From NCBI RefSeq assembly GCF_003946395.1, contig NZ_RHNZ01000007.1:1-64000 (forward strand): 64,000 bases of DNA, written 5' to 3'. The position numbers were made by a program, and so were the translations under genes. A model generated the notes under the pieces. It saw only the letters and a list, made by a program, of their open reading frames with translations, searched no databases and had not been told where the DNA came from. This DNA is from Levilactobacillus fuyuanensis. Its GTDB lineage: Bacteria > Bacillota > Bacilli > Lactobacillales > Lactobacillaceae. Below are positions 42,653 through 51,035 of this stretch, in pieces (position 1 is the first letter of the stretch; the number at the start of each line of letters is the position of its first letter).

Positions 42653-43033
42653 CTAGTCGTTCAGATCAGCCTCATACCCGCGTTTGATCAGTGCAATTAG
42701 CTCATCCTCTGACAGATTGAGCTTCTTGGCTTCGCTGGTGAAGCGACTGACATAGCGGTCATAGAACTCCGCGCGGCGTTTCTCCCGAATCGTCGTCTCG
42801 GCCGTAGCTGTCACGAACATCCCCACGCCCCGGCGTTTTTCGATGATTCCCGCGGCAACTAGCCGATTGATGCCCTTCAGCACCGTTGCTGGATTAATAT
42901 GAAATTCTTTGGACATTTCCGTCGTGGACGGGACCTGTTCGCCCGCCCGATAGATTCCGGTGAAGATGGCTTCTTCAACCTGTTCGGCCACCTGCAGATA
43001 GATTGGTTCCGGACTATCGAAATTAAATTTCAT
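42653..43033 (-). CDS. GntR-family regulator, YtrA subfamily, with the BceAB transporter
   Basis: A 126-residue regulator with the GntR winged helix (PIYLQVAEQVEEAIFTGIYR, EQVPSTTEMSKEFHINPATV) and the short C-terminal helices of YtrA-type proteins (about residues 75-126). The ATG at 43033 lies eight bases after GTGGGA. The longer frame overlaps the transporter gene and is not needed. It is the third gene of an operon with a BceAB-like ABC transporter. This is unusual, since that transporter class is normally controlled by a two-component system. Probably a repressor of its own operon. Confidence 0.88.
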   Translation of the reverse strand: MKFNFDSPEPIYLQVAEQVEEAIFTGIYRAGEQVPSTTEMSKEFHINPATVLKGINRLVAAGIIEKRRGVGMFVTATAETTIREKRRAEFYDRYVSRFTSEAKKLNLSEDELIALIKRGYEADLND

Positions 43034-43071
43034 TGTCATTTCCCACATTCTTTGTGAACTCGTTCTGTCGA

Positions 43072-44892
43072 CTAGTTCGTTGGTGCCTTCGGTAACACGA
43101 TTCGCCAATAAAGGGTCAACGTAATCGCATAGTAAATGGCGTACAGACCGATGAAGATGGCAAAGATACTGCCGATTCCCAGGTAAGGACTCATCGGACT
43201 GGCCATGATTGGCTTAAACATTTGCAGACCAAACAGAACATCGATTACTCCCATGATACCAGGAATCAGGAATAAAATCCCAATTTCTTTCGCAATCCCG
43301 CGGCGCATCAGGCTCTGACGGACCCCAACCTTATACAGCATCCGGTAACGTTGCTTATCGCCAGGAGCACCGGAGAGGATCTTGAACATCAGGCAGGAAG
43401 CCAACATTGCCAGGAAGGCGATCCCCAGGAAGTAACCCATGAATTCCAGGCCGCCAAAGATACCGCTCATCATCTCATAGCTCTGATAGTTACCGACCGT
43501 GATCTGTTCAGGCAGCGCAAACCGTTTCACTTCCATCCGATTCAGTCGCTTCAGAACCTTTTGATCCTGTACGAGGTCCTTGACCCGCACCGTTGTCACA
43601 GTCATCGTGGTCCCGGGTTGCTTTGCAAATTGCTTGGCGTTGAGAATCTTTGGTGTATAGAAGCCCATATCTTTACGGACAGCTAAACTTTGGAAATCAA
43701 AGTCCTGAACACCACTCTTCTTGAACTTAGCCAGCGACTCCGTGTAGAACTTCGGATGTTTCAAACTCTTGGTCAATTGGCCACTCTTGCTGAGCTCGAA
43801 GGGTTGTTGTTGCAACTCCGCGGCGTTGTAGTAAACGACTTTTCCTTGGCGCTTCTGCGTATACGTTGCTTGGTGCTTAACGTTCAACTGGTCGATCAGC
43901 TTTTGTTCCTGCGCATTCTTGTCGTGAATGGCTACAGTATACGTCCCAATAGAATTAGCCATCAGTGGCAACTGTCGGTGATAGCCGGACCCTACCGTGA
44001 TAGCGCCCAAGGCCATCGCAAATAGCAACGAAACAATGGTTAACATCCGCGTGTAGTTGTAGACCCGGAAATTCAGTTGGCCTAAGAGAAAGCCATTTAA
44101 ATGGCGCTTAGCCCACTTGGTGTGACGCAATCCCTGAATAATAACCAGTAAGGTCGCTCGGAACAACAGATAAGTCCCAATCGTAATGGTGACCAGGGCA
44201 AGTGGAATTGCCGCCATCTGTAACGTTTTGATAGCGGCCAGGGCCCAGTACCCGATCCCCAGGAAGGCCACGCCCAGGACTGCAGCGACCATCTGCCGGA
44301 AGAGATGAACTCTAGGTTGGTTGGCTTGTTCGTCAGTGTGAAGTAATTTCAACACGGTGGTCCGCGTTAACCGTACCATATTAAACAGTGAGGCCAGGAT
44401 GAAGAGGCCCACGTAGAGCACCGCCGTCGCAATAATGGCTGGCAGGTAGAACGCGGATAGATGTGCGAGGTGTAGACCCAACATATCCAGCAAGAAGCCA
44501 ACTAAAAACTGGCTCAGCAGTAACCCTAACACAATGCCGATGGCGGTCGCGATGGCCCCGAGAATCAGCGTTTCCAGGAAGACCAGTTCCCCGATACGCT
44601 TCCGCGTGGCCCCAAGCATCATGAAGAGTCCGTAGTCGTGCTGCCGCATACTCAATAGGAAACTATTGGCATACATGATGTAGACGATGGTGATCAGAAT
44701 CAACAGGATTGCCCCAAAGCCAAAGATCAGACTGGCCTGGCTGACCACTGCATTGGTCTTCAGAAAAGCCCGATTAGTCGCCAGGTTGGCAAACATGTAG
44801 AAGATGGCGGCCGACATGGTCAGTCCCGCTAGTAAGACGAGATAGTCTCGCCGCCGGTTCTTGATTCCGGCCAGTGCTAATTTTCCTAACAT
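43072..44892 (-). CDS. BceB-type FtsX-like ABC permease
   Basis: A 606-residue permease with ten membrane helices: four plus two FtsX-like bundles around one large extracellular domain (about residues 290-490) rich in lysine and valine. The GLFMMLGATRKRIGELVFLE segment after helix 2-3 is typical of the BceB/MacB coupling region. BceAB transporters detect and remove cell-wall-active peptide antibiotics such as bacitracin. The ATG at 44892 follows AGGGGGAAG, and the longer frame overlaps the ATPase gene. No BceRS kinase or regulator is adjacent. Confidence 0.9.
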   Translation of the reverse strand: MLGKLALAGIKNRRRDYLVLLAGLTMSAAIFYMFANLATNRAFLKTNAVVSQASLIFGFGAILLILITIVYIMYANSFLLSMRQHDYGLFMMLGATRKRIGELVFLETLILGAIATAIGIVLGLLLSQFLVGFLLDMLGLHLAHLSAFYLPAIIATAVLYVGLFILASLFNMVRLTRTTVLKLLHTDEQANQPRVHLFRQMVAAVLGVAFLGIGYWALAAIKTLQMAAIPLALVTITIGTYLLFRATLLVIIQGLRHTKWAKRHLNGFLLGQLNFRVYNYTRMLTIVSLLFAMALGAITVGSGYHRQLPLMANSIGTYTVAIHDKNAQEQKLIDQLNVKHQATYTQKRQGKVVYYNAAELQQQPFELSKSGQLTKSLKHPKFYTESLAKFKKSGVQDFDFQSLAVRKDMGFYTPKILNAKQFAKQPGTTMTVTTVRVKDLVQDQKVLKRLNRMEVKRFALPEQITVGNYQSYEMMSGIFGGLEFMGYFLGIAFLAMLASCLMFKILSGAPGDKQRYRMLYKVGVRQSLMRRGIAKEIGILFLIPGIMGVIDVLFGLQMFKPIMASPMSPYLGIGSIFAIFIGLYAIYYAITLTLYWRIVLPKAPTN

Positions 44893-44905
44893 TATTGACT
44901 TCCCC

Positions 44906-45664
44906 CTACTCGTTAAACGTCCCCAGCTCATTTAAGATCTGCTGGTAAAAGGCACTCCGGTCTTGTTCGCCGCGCTTGATTTCGGACCCAATCTGCCCAT
45001 CCTTGATAAATAGGATGCGTTGGCAGAAACTAGCGGAGAACGGATCGTGGGTCACCAGCAACACGGACATGTGCTGCTTCTGATTAATCGTCGTCAACAA
45101 GTCGAGTAACTCCCGAGCACTCGTGGAGTCCAACGCCCCAGTGGGTTCGTCCCCCATCAGGATTGATGGATGGTGCACGATGGCCCGTGCGGCAGCGACC
45201 CGTTGCTTTTGGCCCCCAGATAATTCTGAAGGATATTTTTGTAAGAGGTCGGCAATCGACAAGGTCTCGGCAACTTCATGAATCGCTTGATCCATCACCC
45301 GAGATGACGTGCCCTTCAAGGCCAGTGGCAGACCGATATTTTCTTCGGCCGTCAGACTTTCTAACAGATTGAAGTCTTGGAAAATGAAACCAACTTCCTG
45401 CGCTCGAAAATCAGCGAGTTGGTTGCCCCGCATCTTCGTGACATCGTGGCCGTTGACCACGACATCCCCCTTAGTTGGCACGTCAAGCGTTGACAGCATG
45501 TTCAACAACGTCGTCTTCCCCGAACCAGAAGCCCCCATGATCCCAACAAATTCACCGGCTGCCACCGTGAAGTCGAGCCCCTTCAATGCCTTGTATTGGC
45601 GTTCGTTAGCCTTGCCGTAAGTCTTTTCTAGATTGTGGACGTTAACCACAGTATTTGTTGTCAT
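44906..45664 (-). CDS. BceA-type ABC transporter ATPase
   Basis: A 252-residue ATPase of the BceA/MacB class. Walker A GASGSGKTT is at about residues 44-52, the Q-loop FQDFNLLE at about 94-101, the signature LSGGQKQR at about 148-155, and Walker B ILMGDEPTGALDS at about 168-180. The next gene, 13 nt downstream, is its FtsX-like permease. The promoter lies 70-80 nt upstream with repeated TAACTAACC motifs. The most likely role is resistance to cell-wall-active peptides; the particular compound is unknown. Confidence 0.94.
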   Translation of the reverse strand: MTTNTVVNVHNLEKTYGKANERQYKALKGLDFTVAAGEFVGIMGASGSGKTTLLNMLSTLDVPTKGDVVVNGHDVTKMRGNQLADFRAQEVGFIFQDFNLLESLTAEENIGLPLALKGTSSRVMDQAIHEVAETLSIADLLQKYPSELSGGQKQRVAAARAIVHHPSILMGDEPTGALDSTSARELLDLLTTINQKQHMSVLLVTHDPFSASFCQRILFIKDGQIGSEIKRGEQDRSAFYQQILNELGTFNE

Positions 45665-45680
45665 TTTAAAAATCCCCCAC

Positions 45681-45742
45681 TCTTTAGTCTATTGGTTAGT
45701 TACTTGTGTAATTAACTATAACGGTTAGTTAAAAATTGTCAA
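45681..45742 (-). promoter_or_regulatory. Promoter of bceA-like operon with repeated TAACTAACC motifs
   Basis: TTGACA (45737-45742) and TATAGT (45715-45720) on the minus strand with a 16-nt spacer. TAACTAACC occurs twice on the minus strand, once in the spacer and once downstream of the -10 (about 45692-45700). These direct repeats are candidate sites for the operon's own GntR regulator. Confidence 0.7.
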
Positions 45743-45970
45743 TCCTTAATTTTATTTGATTGAAGAGCGGTCCCAGAGTTAACGTCGCTAGTTTACCGGT
45801 AGGACTGGGACAGACCTGACATTGCAAGCAACAGAAAAGCCCAGAAAATTTTGTCAGTAATACCTTTCTGAATATGCCTAACGCACCAAACTTCTCACGC
45901 GACCTTTCCCCACTTTCGTTGTACAATTAAGCATGTAAGTTCCAAATCTGAAAACAAAGGAGTTTTTCTG
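45743..45970. other. Divergent intergenic region with a GTCCCAG/CTGGGAC hairpin
   Basis: Between the BceAB operon and the aldo/keto reductase gene. GTCCCAG (about 45769-45775) and CTGGGAC (about 45805-45811) bracket 29 nt. Its meaning is unknown. The reductase gene has AAAGGAG just before its start. Confidence 0.4.
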
Positions 45971-46921
45971 ATGAAACAACTGCAACTAGGTGGCAGTAAC
46001 TGGCAAGCCTCCGCCGTCGCTTTAGGAATTATGCGGATGGGCGTTCTGAGTAAGGATGACGCCGTCAAATCCCTGCAAGCAGCGCACGAAGCCGGCATTA
46101 ATTACATCGATTCCGCTGATATTTACGTCAACGGCAATTCCGAAAGAGTCTTTGGCGAAGCCCTCAAAGCTTCCGGCCTTTCACGAGATGACTTCTACAT
46201 CCAATCTAAGGGGGGCATCGTGCTCGACCCTAACCGGAGTCACGACGATCTGGTCTTTGGCCAACGCTACGATTACGGCAAACAACACCTGATTGACTCC
46301 GTTGATGGGATTCTTTCCCGCATGGGGGTCGACTACTTGGATGCCTTTCTTCTTCACCGGCCAGACCCACTGATGGAACCGGACGAAATTGCCGATGCCT
46401 TCAATACGCTACAACGTGAGGGTAAAGTTCGCCACTTTGGCGTTTCTAACTTCAATGTGCAACAATACTTGTTGGTTCAAGACGCCGTTGACCAAAAGCT
46501 GATGTTCAACCAACTTCAATTCAGCGCGGCACATGCCGGGATGATTACTGAAGGCCTGCACGTCAACATGGGCGATGTCCCAACACTCAACGACTTTGGG
46601 ATGATTGAGTTTGCCCGGCGGAATCACATCACCATTCAAGCTTGGTCGCCATTCCAATACGGCCTGTTTGCGGGGATGTTCATCGACGATCCGAAATATG
46701 CTGAATTAAACAAAGTTCTGCAGAAGTTGGCCGACAAGTACGGCGTCTCCAAGAACGGGATTGCCGTGGCTTGGATTCTTCGTCACCCGGCTAACATTCA
46801 AGTGCTGTTAGGGACGATGAACCCAACACATATCAAGGATAGTGCGGCAGGTGCCGACGTTACCCTGACTAAGCAGGAATGGTACGATATCTACCTGGCT
46901 GCCGGGAACGATTTACCTTAA
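45971..46921 (+). CDS. Aldo/keto reductase (YdhF-like)
   Basis: A 316-residue (alpha/beta)8-barrel oxidoreductase that uses NADPH to reduce carbonyl compounds. The catalytic tetrad is visible: Asp in NYIDSADIY, Tyr in the same segment, Lys in QSKGG and His in LLHRPD. The sequence runs closest to the YdhF type of the family. The C-terminal NADP-binding part contains IAVAWILRHP and the GTMNPTHIKD segment. It is monocistronic with its own terminator. Substrate unknown. Confidence 0.93.
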   Translation: MKQLQLGGSNWQASAVALGIMRMGVLSKDDAVKSLQAAHEAGINYIDSADIYVNGNSERVFGEALKASGLSRDDFYIQSKGGIVLDPNRSHDDLVFGQRYDYGKQHLIDSVDGILSRMGVDYLDAFLLHRPDPLMEPDEIADAFNTLQREGKVRHFGVSNFNVQQYLLVQDAVDQKLMFNQLQFSAAHAGMITEGLHVNMGDVPTLNDFGMIEFARRNHITIQAWSPFQYGLFAGMFIDDPKYAELNKVLQKLADKYGVSKNGIAVAWILRHPANIQVLLGTMNPTHIKDSAAGADVTLTKQEWYDIYLAAGNDLP

Positions 46922-46945
46922 AATCACAACAATTAATGGCTCACG

Positions 46946-46978
46946 AAACGTTCAGGAAATTTTCTGAACGTTTTTTTA
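46946..46978 (+). terminator. Terminator of the aldo/keto reductase gene
   Basis: AACGTTCAG pairs with CTGAACGTT and T7 follows. Confidence 0.92.
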
Positions 46979-47149
46979 TTTACCCGCAAGTCGGCAAAGA
47001 CTGGCCCACCAAGCGGTTTGGAAAACGGTTCCAAATTCACCATAAACTTTTTTACTAAAGGGGTTGTACTTTTTTTAAACGGTGTTAAACTGTAGTTGTA
47101 ATCAAGGGCGAGTGATTACTCGCTCGATAACTAGAAAGGGGATTTTATC

Positions 47150-47416
47150 ATGTTTACCACAACATTTTGGATTCTTGCTATTTGGTTAGTTATCAACGGA
47201 ATTTGGACCTGCACGGCGACGACAAACCGGGAATTGATGAAGTGGTTTGGCTGGATCAACGTGGTTGCTATTATTGCCGGCTTCTGGGTATTCTACGGTG
47301 CTGCTGGCGTTGCTGGTCTGACAGGTTGGTTCACTGCGGTTAACTGGATTAACGTTATCCTGGCAATCACACAATTCTACTTTGCTTACAAGAAGACTGC
47401 CGCTCAGGCACATTAA
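47150..47416 (+). CDS. Small three-helix membrane protein
   Basis: An 88-residue, almost entirely hydrophobic protein with three predicted helices (about residues 4-21, 33-55 and 60-80). It has a WFGWINVV motif and a short lysine/alanine C-terminus. AAAGGGGATTTTATC precedes the ATG, and a strong terminator follows. A promoter (TTGTAC, 16-nt spacer, TAAACT) lies about 60-90 nt upstream. Similar small proteins are widespread in lactobacilli without an assigned role. It is probably an integral protein of the cytoplasmic membrane. Confidence 0.78.
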   Translation: MFTTTFWILAIWLVINGIWTCTATTNRELMKWFGWINVVAIIAGFWVFYGAAGVAGLTGWFTAVNWINVILAITQFYFAYKKTAAQAH

Positions 47417-47437
47417 TTTAAACAAAGCCTATTACTT

Positions 47438-47475
47438 AAAAATCGGGGATGACTGCGAGCATCTCCGATTTTTAC
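47438..47475 (+). terminator. Terminator of the three-helix protein gene
   Basis: AAAATCGG-GATG pairs with CATC-CCGATTTT with a bulge, followed by T. Confidence 0.85.
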
Positions 47476-47679
47476 TGACTCTCAAAGTTTTAACGTTTTC
47501 CACTTTCAGCTGCTGAAAATTCTGGCTGGTGTGGAAACCACCTAGTCTGCTCTAGCACCTTAATTGGTATTTACTAAGGAAGCTGGTAAGATTAAGAAGA
47601 ACCTTCCAAAATTAAATAACCCTACTGATGGCCGCACTGGCGTATCAGTAAATTTCAACTATAAAAAGGTGGTCGTGCC

Positions 47680-48339
47680 ATGTCTGTTAATAAAATATTG
47701 GATCAGTTTCCCGCCACTATTCAAGCGACGAAGGAACTCACGCAGAAGCAAAAAGACGTGCTGATTGCCAGCATCCAGCTCTTTGCCAAGCAGGGGTACG
47801 CCAATACCAGTACCCACCAAATTGCAGTTGCCGCCCACCAATCTGAGGGCACCATGTTCAAGCATTTCAAGTCCAAGGCTAACATTCTCCGGGTCGCCTT
47901 GGAACCCGTCATCTTCCAAATTATTCCGGACGTTGCCGCTGAGTTAAAGAAGGATACACTGAGCAAACCCTTCACGAACCTTCACGACTTTCTGATTATC
48001 TTTGTCCAGAATCGCATGGAATTCGCCGAGGCCAATCAGGATGCCATCAAGGTCTTCTTCAGTGAGTTGCTCTACAACGAGGATCTTCGTCAGGAATTCA
48101 TCGACGTTGCGCGTAAGCAATTCATCGTGTCCTTTGAGGGTACGGTGACCAAGTTACAAAAACACAACTTGATTATCGACTGGCCATTTACCATGATTTT
48201 TCGCTACATTGCATCCGTCGTTGCCGGCTACATTCTCGATCGTTATGTGTTATTTCCCAACCGAGACTGGAATGACGACGACGAAGCCAAGTATCTCGTA
48301 GCCGAACTCGAAAAGGTCTTACAACCAGAACAAGCCTAG
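47680..48339 (+). CDS. TetR-family transcriptional regulator
   Basis: A 219-residue regulator. The N-terminal HTH (IASIQLFAKQGYANTSTHQI, then AVAAHQSEGTMFKHFKSKA) is the TetR signature. The remainder is a helical ligand domain with few clear features. AAAGGTGG precedes the ATG. It is monocistronic, with a terminator over its stop codon, and no exporter is adjacent in a divergent position, so its target is not evident. The converging gene encodes a lectin-like surface protein. Confidence 0.9.
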   Translation: MSVNKILDQFPATIQATKELTQKQKDVLIASIQLFAKQGYANTSTHQIAVAAHQSEGTMFKHFKSKANILRVALEPVIFQIIPDVAAELKKDTLSKPFTNLHDFLIIFVQNRMEFAEANQDAIKVFFSELLYNEDLRQEFIDVARKQFIVSFEGTVTKLQKHNLIIDWPFTMIFRYIASVVAGYILDRYVLFPNRDWNDDDEAKYLVAELEKVLQPEQA

Positions 48340-48366
48340 ACGCACTGTCTAGACTTGTTTTTGTTA
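48328..48366 (+). terminator. Terminator over the tetR stop codon
   Basis: AAG-CTAGAC pairs with GTCTAG-CTT around GCACT and is followed by GTTTTTG. The TAG stop (48337-48339) lies in the stem. Confidence 0.8.
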
Positions 48367-50517
48367 TGGTGCATCCGTCAATTGCCACAGCAGTTCACCG
48401 CTGTAATCACCGGCAACGGCGTCTCCATTGACTTCAATCAAAACACCATCGTTATCTTTCCATTTTTGGGCGACGTCAGTACATTCATCGTCTTCCTTAG
48501 TCGTTTGTTCCTCAATCACTGTCGGCTTGTCCCCAATAGTCAGCTTTTGGCGGGCCTTCCCATTACGATAGACCACGTCTCCACTCAATTCACGACCATC
48601 CGTGGTCGTGAACTTCTTACTAACATTCAGCTGAAGCTTCCACGAACTCCCAGCGCCTCGGCCATCACGCACGCGTAACTGCCAGTCCTTGTCTCGACCA
48701 ATCATCTGATGCTTCCCGTTCAGCTCACCCTTAAAATTGCAGTTGCAGGGCATGGTGTCGAACGCCAAGTCCCCTGAACGTTGGTTAACCGCGATTTTTA
48801 AGGGTTGAGCTTCATCCTTGCGGTTCGATGCTTGGATCGAAACATTGTTCTTACCCGGTTTCAATAATCGACTAGGTACCTTGAACTGAAATTTTCCGGA
48901 TGTGCCTTCCCAAGATCCCTTGAGCTGATTCAGGTTAAAAGTCAGGCCACCGACGTCGATTTGAACCTTGGTATCTGCTATGATGTCGTCATTGATATCT
49001 TTGCCATCGTTGGAAAGTCGAGCATGGACTGTCGCATCTTCCCCCTTTTCAACGCTCAGCGCCCCGTCATCTAAGCTCTCCAGTTTCAAATTGAGCTTCC
49101 GTTTAACCGTATATCCCGCCGATTCCACCTCGACATAATGATCCACTCCGGAAAAAATAACTTTACGTGGTGGCACATAAACGTCATGATCCACCGGTTG
49201 GATTTCCGTCTTCAACCAAAATGCTAGCGCAGGGGTCGCTGCAGAAAATGCACGACTTGCAAACCGCGTATCTACGCGATCGGCTACTAGCTCTTGACTA
49301 TTTAGCGAATAGAGGGCATGCATCCCATCATTCGTGAAGTGTCCTCGAATGCGTTTAACCGTGGATATTGCTGGCAATAGTGCCGTGGCCGTCGTCAATG
49401 TTCCTAATTGTGTCGGATGTTCCGCCGTTGCGTGCAGGACATAGCGCAACGTTTCACCAGGGAAGACCGTGTCCCCTTCTTTAATCTTGCGTTTAACTGC
49501 CATATTTTGCATGATATTTGTTTCCGCCAACTTTGAGAATTTTATCTGACGGGGCGTTTGATCCAGAACGACAAGCTGATTGGCACTGTTGAACTTACCA
49601 GTGGACCCGGTAATTCCCCAGGAAACTTCATTGGCCAGTGTTCGCCCATCGGCTGAAAGCTTTTTACGATCAATCGTGATGGTATCCTGAACTTCCGGCG
49701 TCATTGGTTGCCGTGTTTTGGGGTCCTGATCATTGAAGGCATAGGTCATCTGATTACTCTGCACTTTCCAATCAAGCGTGACGTGGCGCCATTGACCATC
49801 GGCAGGATTCGTCATCACCTTAGGCTGTTGATGTTTCAAAGAAAAATAATGTTTGTTTCGCTGACCATATTGCTTATACATGGACGCATCTGCTGGATAA
49901 CCACTGGCAATGTGTGGCCCCTGACTCGGAATACCATCCGCATCGTAGTAATTTCCAGCCCCCGGACTAGGTGTCTTATTGACCGTGGTATCAAACTCCA
50001 GGGCCCAGCTATGTTGAATAGCTATTTGGGATAAGCCTGACGCTGAGGCCCCAGAATTCGTATCACTAGCCCAGACCCCTAAAGATTGACCTTTTCCACC
50101 CGTGGCAATCGCATCAGTGGCATGCATATCGTTTTGTAAGACAAAGGCCATCCCAGAACTCTGCTTGGCCTGCTTATTCCCAAAGTAGAGCCAAAACGAC
50201 CAGCTCGTATCGTGCGTCAAATTGACCTTAGCCTTGGTTTTACCCAATTGCTGTGACCAGAACGCACCCACCTCATTTGTTCGTGAGTCAATATTATCGT
50301 TGGTAATTTGGGCGATTGATTCCTTGGTAAACGTCCCATCTACCAGTTGGGCATTTGACTTGGTACTAAATAGTGACGACAATGTCATGCCGTTTGGTGC
50401 CGTCTTGATGGCGGCTTGCATATCCTCATCTAAGGCGACTCCGGCAGCCTGGGCCTGCCGTTCACTTAGCAAGCCAACTCCCAGGCATGTTATAATAATG
50501 ATTAATAATCGGCGCAT
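48364..50517 (-). CDS. Secreted L-type lectin-like protein with C-terminal WxL-type domain
   Basis: A 717-residue exported protein. A signal peptide ends at AQA (about residue 24). Then comes an L-type lectin-like domain (about 50-320) with WSFWLYFGN, a calcium-lectin-like WALEFDTTVN, and WRHVTLDWKV. A middle region of beta-sandwich repeats follows. The C-terminal 140 residues have the two WxL motifs: WKLQL, and WQL in the closing GELLWQLTDAP. WxL proteins attach non-covalently to peptidoglycan, and lectin-like domains usually bind glycans. It is alone here, not in the usual WxL gene cluster. Confidence 0.85.
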   Translation of the reverse strand: MRRLLIIIITCLGVGLLSERQAQAAGVALDEDMQAAIKTAPNGMTLSSLFSTKSNAQLVDGTFTKESIAQITNDNIDSRTNEVGAFWSQQLGKTKAKVNLTHDTSWSFWLYFGNKQAKQSSGMAFVLQNDMHATDAIATGGKGQSLGVWASDTNSGASASGLSQIAIQHSWALEFDTTVNKTPSPGAGNYYDADGIPSQGPHIASGYPADASMYKQYGQRNKHYFSLKHQQPKVMTNPADGQWRHVTLDWKVQSNQMTYAFNDQDPKTRQPMTPEVQDTITIDRKKLSADGRTLANEVSWGITGSTGKFNSANQLVVLDQTPRQIKFSKLAETNIMQNMAVKRKIKEGDTVFPGETLRYVLHATAEHPTQLGTLTTATALLPAISTVKRIRGHFTNDGMHALYSLNSQELVADRVDTRFASRAFSAATPALAFWLKTEIQPVDHDVYVPPRKVIFSGVDHYVEVESAGYTVKRKLNLKLESLDDGALSVEKGEDATVHARLSNDGKDINDDIIADTKVQIDVGGLTFNLNQLKGSWEGTSGKFQFKVPSRLLKPGKNNVSIQASNRKDEAQPLKIAVNQRSGDLAFDTMPCNCNFKGELNGKHQMIGRDKDWQLRVRDGRGAGSSWKLQLNVSKKFTTTDGRELSGDVVYRNGKARQKLTIGDKPTVIEEQTTKEDDECTDVAQKWKDNDGVLIEVNGDAVAGDYSGELLWQLTDAP

Positions 50518-50660
50518 GTGTATTCCTCCCTGTAATCTCTATCGAATTAACACTCGCTTAGGGAGTATACAGGAGAAATGGCCATTTGGCCGCAAAATTA
50601 AGTTGTTTTCATAAAGAATTGTGTGAAACATAATTGTGCGCAACTTAAAATGCTGAATTG

Positions 50661-50697
50661 ATAGGCTTTCCCTGCTGTTTGGGGTGGCCTATTTTTC
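50661..50697 (+). terminator. Orphan terminator-like hairpin
   Basis: ATAGGC pairs with GCCTAT, with an inner CCC/GGG, followed by T5 on the plus strand. No plus-strand gene precedes it for more than 2 kb, so it may end a small RNA or antisense transcript. Confidence 0.55.
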
Positions 50698-50991
50698 GAA
50701 GGATGGCCGGTTAAAATTGACTATTTTCATTTTTCCCACAATGGTTTACTAGCGTGACTAGCGGCTTGTACCAGTACCAATCTAACGACATGCTAGCTCC
50801 ACACGTCAAATTGCATGATTATACGCACTAATACCAGTTAATCTAGCCTAAGCTTTGGGCCGCCGTGACCATGCCAACTCTCTTCCATTAGTCTAAAGTA
50901 TACTGGAAATCCACCGTCAATGGTGCTGAAATCCCTTGATATCAGTATTTAGATATTACAATCCTTGTGTTAGCGATTACGCTACACGACA

Positions 50992-51028
50992 AAATAAAAC
51001 GGCAGCGAGTTCTACTTCCCTGCCGTGT
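50992..51028 (-). terminator. Terminator of the MFS gene
   Basis: The minus strand reads ACGGCAG paired with CTGCCGT and then TTTATTTTG. Confidence 0.85.
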
Positions 51029-51035
51029 CATTTGT

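Larger units (their letters stand above)
50518..51035. other. Gene-free region between the lectin and MFS genes
   Basis: About 520 bp. The lectin promoter side has an extended -10 TGTATACT (minus strand, about 50565-50572) and a GGCCATTTGGCC palindrome (50580-50591). A plus-strand terminator-like hairpin is at 50661-50697. Between 50730 and 50950 nothing coding or clearly structured was found, only AT-rich sequence without a ribosome site. Confidence 0.5.
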
